A program made the translations under genes and the position numbers. From Zeimonas sp050187175 (lineage in GTDB: Bacteria; Pseudomonadota; Gammaproteobacteria; Burkholderiales; Burkholderiaceae_E), in assembly GCA_050187175.1 (NCBI GenBank), contig JBFWXS010000015.1:1-64000 (forward strand): DNA of 64,000 nucleotides, read 5' to 3'. Under the pieces are notes generated by a model, which was given only the letters and a program-made list of their open reading frames with translations, ran no database searches and was not told where the DNA came from. Below, in pieces: positions 59,041-64,000 of this stretch (the stretch's first letter is position 1; each line of letters opens with the position of its first letter).

Positions 59041-60627
59041 TCAGGCCGGCCGCAGCACGCGGCGCCGCAGCAGCCGCACCGTGCCCCAGCAGCCGATCGC
59101 CACGACCGCCGCCGAGACCACGACCACCAGCCGCAGCGAATCGACGAAAGCGCTGCGCGCCAGCGCCGTGAAGGCCGCGCCTCCGGCACCCCCAAGCGTC
59201 TGCGCCGCAGCCAGCGCGCCCGCCACCGTCTCGCGCGCCGCCTCGGCCGAGGCTGCCGGCAGCGATGCCGGCACGCCGGCGTCGAGCACCGAGCGGTACC
59301 AGGCCACGCCGATGCTGCCGAGCACGGCCACGCCCAGCGCGCCGCTAAGCTCGGATGCCGTCTCCGACAGCGCCGACGCGGCCCCGGCGCGCTCCGGCGG
59401 CGCCGACGTGATGATGATCTCGTTGCCCAGCGTGAACACCGGCGCCATGCCCAGGCTCATGATGACGGTGCCGGCCACCAGCCACGGCAGGCCGCTGCCT
59501 TCGGCCAGCATCAGTATCCCCGCCACCGCCACGATCTGACCGCCGACCAGTACCTTGGCCGCCGGCAGCCGCCGGGCCAGCCGCGGCGCGAGCAGCGAGC
59601 CCGCGACGAAGGCCAGCGCCCATGGCAGCGTCGCCAGCCCGGCACGCAACGGATCTAGCGCACGCACTACCTGCAGATATTGCGTGATGAAGATGTAGAT
59701 GCCGAACATCGCCAGGCACGACAGCGCGTAGGCCGCCAGCGTCGCGGTAAAGCCCGGCTGCCGGAATAGACCCAGGTCGAGCAGCGGATGCGCCAGCCGC
59801 GACTGGCGCCGGACGAACAGCGTGCCCACCAGCACGCCCGCGCACAGCGGCGCCAACCCCGATGCGGCCAGGCCGTCGGTGGCGATCGACTTGATGCCGT
59901 AGACCGCGGCCAGAACCGCGACCAGCGACAGCAGCACGCTGAGCGGATCGAGCCGGCCCGCCTGCGGGTCGCTGAACTCCGGCAGCAGCACCGGACCAAG
60001 GACGAGCAGCAGCAGCATCACCGGCACTGCCACCAGGAACACGGAGCCCCAGCTGAACCACTGCAGCAGCAGGCCGCCCACCAGCGGGCCGATCGCCGCC
60101 CCCATGGAGAAGCTGGCGATCCAGACGCCGATCGCGAAGCGGCGATCGTCGTCGTGGTGGAACATGTTCCGGATCAGCGACATCGTCGACGGCGCCAGCG
60201 TGGCACCGGCAACGCCCAGCAGCGCCCGCATCGCGATCAGCATCTCCGCGCTGGTCGACCACGCGGCGACCAGCGAAGCCGCCCCGAACGCCGCCCCGCC
60301 GATCAGCAGCAGGCGGCGGCGACCGATGCGATCGCCGAGAGTGCCCATGGTGATCAGGAAACCGGCGACCAGGAAACTGTAGATGTCGACCATCCACAGC
60401 AGCTGAGCGGCGCTCGGCCGCAGCTCGGTGCTGATGATGGGCAGCGCCAGGTTGAGCACGGTCATGTCCATCGCATAGACCATGCACGGCAGCGCGATCA
60501 CCGCCAGGCCCAGCCATTCGCGTGGGCCGGCCCGGGGCGGCTCGCTCGTGCCCGCGCGATGCGGCATCGGCAGGCTCCCGGTGTCGGGGCCGTCGAGGTC
60601 GGATCTGTCGGTCGACGGATGAGACAA
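59041..60627 (-). CDS. MFS transporter, DHA2 (EmrB/QacA, SmvA-like) family
   Basis: A 528-residue drug/metabolite exporter with 14 predicted helices. The first helix motif VYAMDMTVLNLALPIISTEL, the loop GDRIGRRRLLLIGG (motif A) and GAAIGPLVGGLL (motif C) identify the proton-driven DHA2 group. The start is TTG at 60627 with AGGA upstream; an ATG at 60567 is an alternative. It is divergent from hyuAB and first in the operon with the TauE/SafE permease. Confidence 0.92.
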   Translation of the reverse strand: MSHPSTDRSDLDGPDTGSLPMPHRAGTSEPPRAGPREWLGLAVIALPCMVYAMDMTVLNLALPIISTELRPSAAQLLWMVDIYSFLVAGFLITMGTLGDRIGRRRLLLIGGAAFGAASLVAAWSTSAEMLIAMRALLGVAGATLAPSTMSLIRNMFHHDDDRRFAIGVWIASFSMGAAIGPLVGGLLLQWFSWGSVFLVAVPVMLLLLVLGPVLLPEFSDPQAGRLDPLSVLLSLVAVLAAVYGIKSIATDGLAASGLAPLCAGVLVGTLFVRRQSRLAHPLLDLGLFRQPGFTATLAAYALSCLAMFGIYIFITQYLQVVRALDPLRAGLATLPWALAFVAGSLLAPRLARRLPAAKVLVGGQIVAVAGILMLAEGSGLPWLVAGTVIMSLGMAPVFTLGNEIIITSAPPERAGAASALSETASELSGALGVAVLGSIGVAWYRSVLDAGVPASLPAASAEAARETVAGALAAAQTLGGAGGAAFTALARSAFVDSLRLVVVVSAAVVAIGCWGTVRLLRRRVLRPA

Positions 60628-60742
60628 AAGCGATTCCTGATAGGCGCGGCGAGGCCCGCAAGAGTACTCCGCAATGCCGCTTCGTGCTCGGCGATGCCGC
60701 GCCCGCGGCGAGGCTGCGAACCGTCTCGGCGGCCGGCGAAAC

Positions 60743-60772
60743 TTGACACCGACAAGCTCGGCCCTCTATATT
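60743..60772 (+). promoter_or_regulatory. Sigma-70 promoter for hyuAB
   Basis: TTGACA (60743-60748), 18 bp, TATATT (60767-60772). Downstream AATTC (60793-60797) and GAATT (60807-60811) form a short inverted repeat in a markedly AT-rich stretch, a possible operator. Confidence 0.65.
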
Positions 60773-60885
60773 TTTCCCATAAATTGGACTTTAATTCTAT
60801 TATTTGGAATTTTCGGAATGCCCACCGTAGTTGAGCTGCCGCCGCAGCTGCCTGTTCCAGCCCTGCCGACGCAGCGGAGCAGGCT

Positions 60886-62934
60886 GTGATCGTCGGCGTC
60901 GAGATCGGCGGTACCTTCACCGACGTGATCCTGGTGGCCGAGGACGGCCGGCTGGTCACGCACAAGGTCCGGTCGACGCCGGAAGATCCGAGCGAAGCCG
61001 GCATCCGCGGCATCCGCGAGATCCTCGAGCACGCCGGCCGCGCGCCGCGCGACGTGACCGAGCTGATCCACGGCTCGACGATCGCGACCAATACGCTGCT
61101 GCAGCGGCGCGGCGCCCGCACCGCGCTGCTCGCCACGCGCGGCTTCGCCGACCTACTGTTCATCGGCCGCACGTCCAAGACCGCGATGTACGACCTGCAC
61201 TACCGCAAGCCGGAGCCGCTGGTCGCCGCCGACAAGGTCTTCGAGGTCGACGAGCGCGTAGACGGGCAGGGCCGCGTGCTGTCGCCGCTGCGGCCCGAGA
61301 CCGTCATGGCGCGGCTGGAGCCGCTGATCAGGGCCGGCGAGATCGAAGCAGTGGCGATCTGCCTGCTCAATGCCTATGCCAATGCCGAACACGAGCAGGC
61401 GCTGGGCCGGCAGCTCCGCGAACGCTTCCCTGAGCTCGCGGTGACGCTGTCCACCGAGGTCACGCCTGAGCACCGCGAATACGAACGGACCAGCACCGCC
61501 AGCATCAACGCCTACGTGCAGCCCGCGGTCACCCGCTATCTGCGCAGGTTCGCCGAGCGCAGCGCGGCGCTCGGCATCCGCGCCGCGCCGCTGATCATGC
61601 TGTCCAACGGCGGCGTGGTGCCGATCGACGTCGCCTCGCGCGAAGCGGCGCGGATGCTGCTTTCCGGGCCGGTTGCCGCGGTCACCGGGGGTTCGCACGT
61701 CGGCGCCTCGTCCGGTCTGGGCGAAGTCATCACCGTCGACGTCGGCGGCACGAGCACCGATGTCTGCCTGATCGAGGCGGGGCAGCCGCGCACGACGACG
61801 CCCGGAACGGCCGAGTCCTCGATCGACGGCCTGGCGATCAACGTCGTGATGACCGACGTCTGCACGATAGGCTCGGGCGGCGGCAGCATCGCGCATGTCG
61901 ACGCCGCCGGTCTGCTCAAGGTGGGCCCGCAAAGCGCCGGCGCGCAGCCGGGGCCGGCCTGCTATGGCCGCGGCGGCGAAGCGTTCACCGTCACCGATGC
62001 GCTGCTGCTGGTCGGCTACCTCGACGCCGAAGCGCCGCTCGCCGACGGGCTGCGGCTGGACAGCGCCGCCGCGCAGCGCGCCGCCGGCGTCCTCGCGCGG
62101 CAGCTCGGCGGTGAGCAGGATCCCGTCGCGCTCGCGCACCAGGTGATCCGGATCGCCGTCGCCGACATGGCGCGCGCGCTGCGCCGCGTGAGCGTCCGAC
62201 GCGGCCGCGATCCGCGCGACTATGCGCTGCTGCCGTGCGGCGGCTGCGGTCCGCTGCTGGCGGCCGCCATCGCCGACGAGATGAACATCCGCCGGATCCT
62301 GGTGCCCGAGCACGCCGGCATCTTCTCGGCCTTCGGCCTGGCAGTGTCGGACCTGCGGCTCGATGCGTCGCGCGCCGACCTGCCGGCAGCCGGTCTGGCC
62401 ACGCTCGATGCCAGCCCCGAAGCGCTGGATCGCGCCTTCGAGGCGTTGCGAAGCCGTTCGGTGGAGGCGTTCGAACGAATGGGTTTCGATCGGGCGACGC
62501 TAGGCCACCGGGCGTGGATCGACATGCGCTACCACGGCCAGGGCTACGAGCTGCGCATCGCCACCGAGCCCGGCGAAGCACTGGCCGCGCTGGCGCAGCG
62601 CTTCGACGACGAGCACATCCGGCAGTACGGCTACCGGCTGTCCGCGCCGGTCGAGCTCGTCGCGCTGCGCACCGCAGTCACCCGGCGCAGAGCGCCGCTG
62701 CCGCCGCCGGTAGTGGCAACGCGAAGCGCGTCGCCGCCGGCGCTGCGCCGGATCGCGCAGGCCGGCGCCGTCGAGTCGTGGCCGGTCATCGCACGCGAGA
62801 CGGTCGGCAGCGAACGGCTCGACGGCCCGCTGCTGATAGCGGAGGCCAATACGACGACCGTCGTCCCCGCCGGCTGGCAGGCGCATCGCGACAACAAGGG
62901 GCTGGTGCATCTCGACAGGATCTCCAATGATTGA
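60886..62934 (+). CDS. hyuA: Hydantoinase/oxoprolinase family protein, subunit A
   Basis: 682 residues. The N-terminal VGVEIGGTFTDVILVAEDG and VTHKVRSTPEDPS are typical of HyuA/N-methylhydantoinase A. The ATP-grasp-like actin fold continues with ITVDVGGTSTDVCLIEAG and the late CGGCGPLLAAAIADEM. With HyuB it hydrolyses cyclic amides (hydantoin, oxoproline-type or N-methylated substrates) using ATP. It starts at GTG with GGAG upstream and overlaps hyuB by eight bases. Substrate in this organism unknown. It is divergent from the MFS exporter. Confidence 0.93.
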   Translation: MIVGVEIGGTFTDVILVAEDGRLVTHKVRSTPEDPSEAGIRGIREILEHAGRAPRDVTELIHGSTIATNTLLQRRGARTALLATRGFADLLFIGRTSKTAMYDLHYRKPEPLVAADKVFEVDERVDGQGRVLSPLRPETVMARLEPLIRAGEIEAVAICLLNAYANAEHEQALGRQLRERFPELAVTLSTEVTPEHREYERTSTASINAYVQPAVTRYLRRFAERSAALGIRAAPLIMLSNGGVVPIDVASREAARMLLSGPVAAVTGGSHVGASSGLGEVITVDVGGTSTDVCLIEAGQPRTTTPGTAESSIDGLAINVVMTDVCTIGSGGGSIAHVDAAGLLKVGPQSAGAQPGPACYGRGGEAFTVTDALLLVGYLDAEAPLADGLRLDSAAAQRAAGVLARQLGGEQDPVALAHQVIRIAVADMARALRRVSVRRGRDPRDYALLPCGGCGPLLAAAIADEMNIRRILVPEHAGIFSAFGLAVSDLRLDASRADLPAAGLATLDASPEALDRAFEALRSRSVEAFERMGFDRATLGHRAWIDMRYHGQGYELRIATEPGEALAALAQRFDDEHIRQYGYRLSAPVELVALRTAVTRRRAPLPPPVVATRSASPPALRRIAQAGAVESWPVIARETVGSERLDGPLLIAEANTTTVVPAGWQAHRDNKGLVHLDRISND

Positions 62935-64000
62935 CATCGACCCGGCCGACGAGAACGTCGTCAGCAACGGCCTCATCGCCATCGCCGAGGAAATGGGCGA
63001 GATCCTGCAGCGCTCGGCGCATTCGAGCGTCGTGCGCGAGACGCGCGACTGCGCGACCGTGGTCAGCGACGCTAACGGCCATGCCGTCGCGCAAGCCGAG
63101 ATGAACGCGATCCACGTGAACTCGATCGAATCGGTGTTCTCGTGGGCGCGGGACCACGTCGACTTCGCCACGCTCAGGCCCGGCGACGCGCTGATCACCA
63201 ATCACCCGTACCAGAACGCGCAGCACCTGAACGACATCTTCGTGCTGCTGCCGGTGTTCCACGACGGCCGGCTGGTCGCGTTCGCCAGCAGCGTCTGCCA
63301 TCACATCGACGTCGGCGGTGCCATCGCCGGTGCCAATGCTTCGGCGACCGACTATCTTCAGGAAGGACTGGTCATCCCGTTCATGCGAGTCGAGCTCGAA
63401 CGGGATCTGCTCGGCGGCATCGTCGAGAAGATGCTGGCCGCGAACATCCGCATGGCGACGGTGGTCGCCGGCGACTTCCGTGCGCAGATCTCGTCGGTGA
63501 TCCGCGGCCGCATGCTGCTGGAACGGCTGTTCGAGCGGCACGGCACGGCGCTGGTACATGGCTGCATGACTCGCATGCTCGATCGCTGCGCCGAGCAGAT
63601 GCGCTCCGCGCTCGCGGCGCTGCCCGACGGCGAATACGAGGCCTGCGACCTGATGGACGGCCGCACGGTCGACGCGGAACCGCTGCCGATCAAGGTGAAG
63701 CTGATCCTGCGCGACGGCGGCGCGCAGGTCGATCTGAGCGAGTGCCCGGATCCGGTCGGCTGGCCGATCAATTCGACGCGAGCCTCCACCGAAGCGGCGA
63801 TCATGACCATCTTCGCGTGCCTGCTGCCGGCCGGCACGCCGATCAATGCCGGCATGTTCCGGCCTATCGAAGTAAGGACGCGACCGGGATCGCTGCTCGA
63901 TCCGCTGCCGCCCGCGCCGGTTCGCGGCCGCATGGCGCCGGTATCACGCGTCGCCAGCGCGCTGAAGCGCGCGCTGGCCAGCGCCGGCTGCACGCGCGTA
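62927..64000 (+). CDS. hyuB: Hydantoinase B/oxoprolinase family protein, N-terminal part (runs off window)
   Basis: 358 codons are visible and open to the window end. The opening VVSNGLIAIAEEMGEILQRSAHSS and VVRETRDCATVVSD match HyuB. The expected metal-type motif NDPYxGGTHLPD appears here as NHPYQNAQHLNDI, an altered form. The following CHHIDVGGAIAGANASATD is typical. It forms the complex with HyuA; translation is coupled through the overlap at 62927-62934. Its end is outside the window. Confidence 0.9.
   Translation, partial: MIDIDPADENVVSNGLIAIAEEMGEILQRSAHSSVVRETRDCATVVSDANGHAVAQAEMNAIHVNSIESVFSWARDHVDFATLRPGDALITNHPYQNAQHLNDIFVLLPVFHDGRLVAFASSVCHHIDVGGAIAGANASATDYLQEGLVIPFMRVELERDLLGGIVEKMLAANIRMATVVAGDFRAQISSVIRGRMLLERLFERHGTALVHGCMTRMLDRCAEQMRSALAALPDGEYEACDLMDGRTVDAEPLPIKVKLILRDGGAQVDLSECPDPVGWPINSTRASTEAAIMTIFACLLPAGTPINAGMFRPIEVRTRPGSLLDPLPPAPVRGRMAPVSRVASALKRALASAGCTRV

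Overview
High-GC DNA with the gene content of a betaproteobacterium, most likely Burkholderiales/Alcaligenaceae. The pointers are two Bug/TctC-type periplasmic receptors, MinCDE, ClpS-ClpA, a GlsB/YeaQ protein, many acyl-CoA enzymes and many GntR, LysR and IclR regulators. It is a draft assembly with two runs of N (10042-10051 and 54362-54461). No rRNA, tRNA, CRISPR array, integrase or intact insertion sequence was seen.

Layout. 1-6514: the tail of an aldehyde dehydrogenase, then a GntR-controlled acyl-CoA catabolic block (fumarate-reductase-like flavoprotein, EtfB, EtfA, DUF35 zinc-ribbon protein, acyl-CoA dehydrogenase, MaoC hydratase). 6553-9829: transaldolase, DsbB and a flavocytochrome c sulfide dehydrogenase pair (FccB/FccA). 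9830-10462: palindromic repeats around the first gap. 10463-15754: clpA-clpS, a cold-shock gene and a small stress cluster ending in a bacterioferritin-like gene. 15918-18554: minCDE and a truncated haemoglobin with an NsrR-like box. 18616-21716: RidA, divergent GntR regulator, KefC-type antiporter. 21717-22375: a 91-bp-arm inverted repeat. 22376-29271: amidohydrolase, split NitT/TauT-type ABC transporter, 3-hydroxyanthranilate 3,4-dioxygenase and an ACMSD-like amidohydrolase. 29303-38502: acetyltransferase, TRIC-type channel, acyl-CoA dehydrogenase pair with divergent LysR, Bug receptor with GAF protein, second LysR and divergent M24 protein. 38527-47764: an unusual cluster with two carotenoid-oxygenase-family enzymes, thiolase, IclR, Bug receptor, CoA ligase and nitronate monooxygenase. 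47990-53628: transglutaminase-like protein, a Liv ABC transporter with fused LivM-LivG, SirB and a cupin. 53769-58284: VOC protein, Ohr cut by the second gap, and a CheB-CheR / PAS-histidine kinase system whose CheR part is broken. 58289-64000: TauE/SafE permease, MFS exporter and a divergent hydantoinase hyuAB pair.

How it works together. Most of the window is accessory catabolism: local regulators sit beside CoA-dependent enzymes and high-affinity uptake systems. Housekeeping islands (clpSA, minCDE, transaldolase, dsbB) lie between them. The two most promising undescribed systems are the double carotenoid-oxygenase cluster and a possible 3-hydroxyanthranilate-type regulon tied together by a shared ATCGATTT promoter motif. 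The most striking non-coding structure is the palindromic repeat family at about 10 kb and 22 kb.
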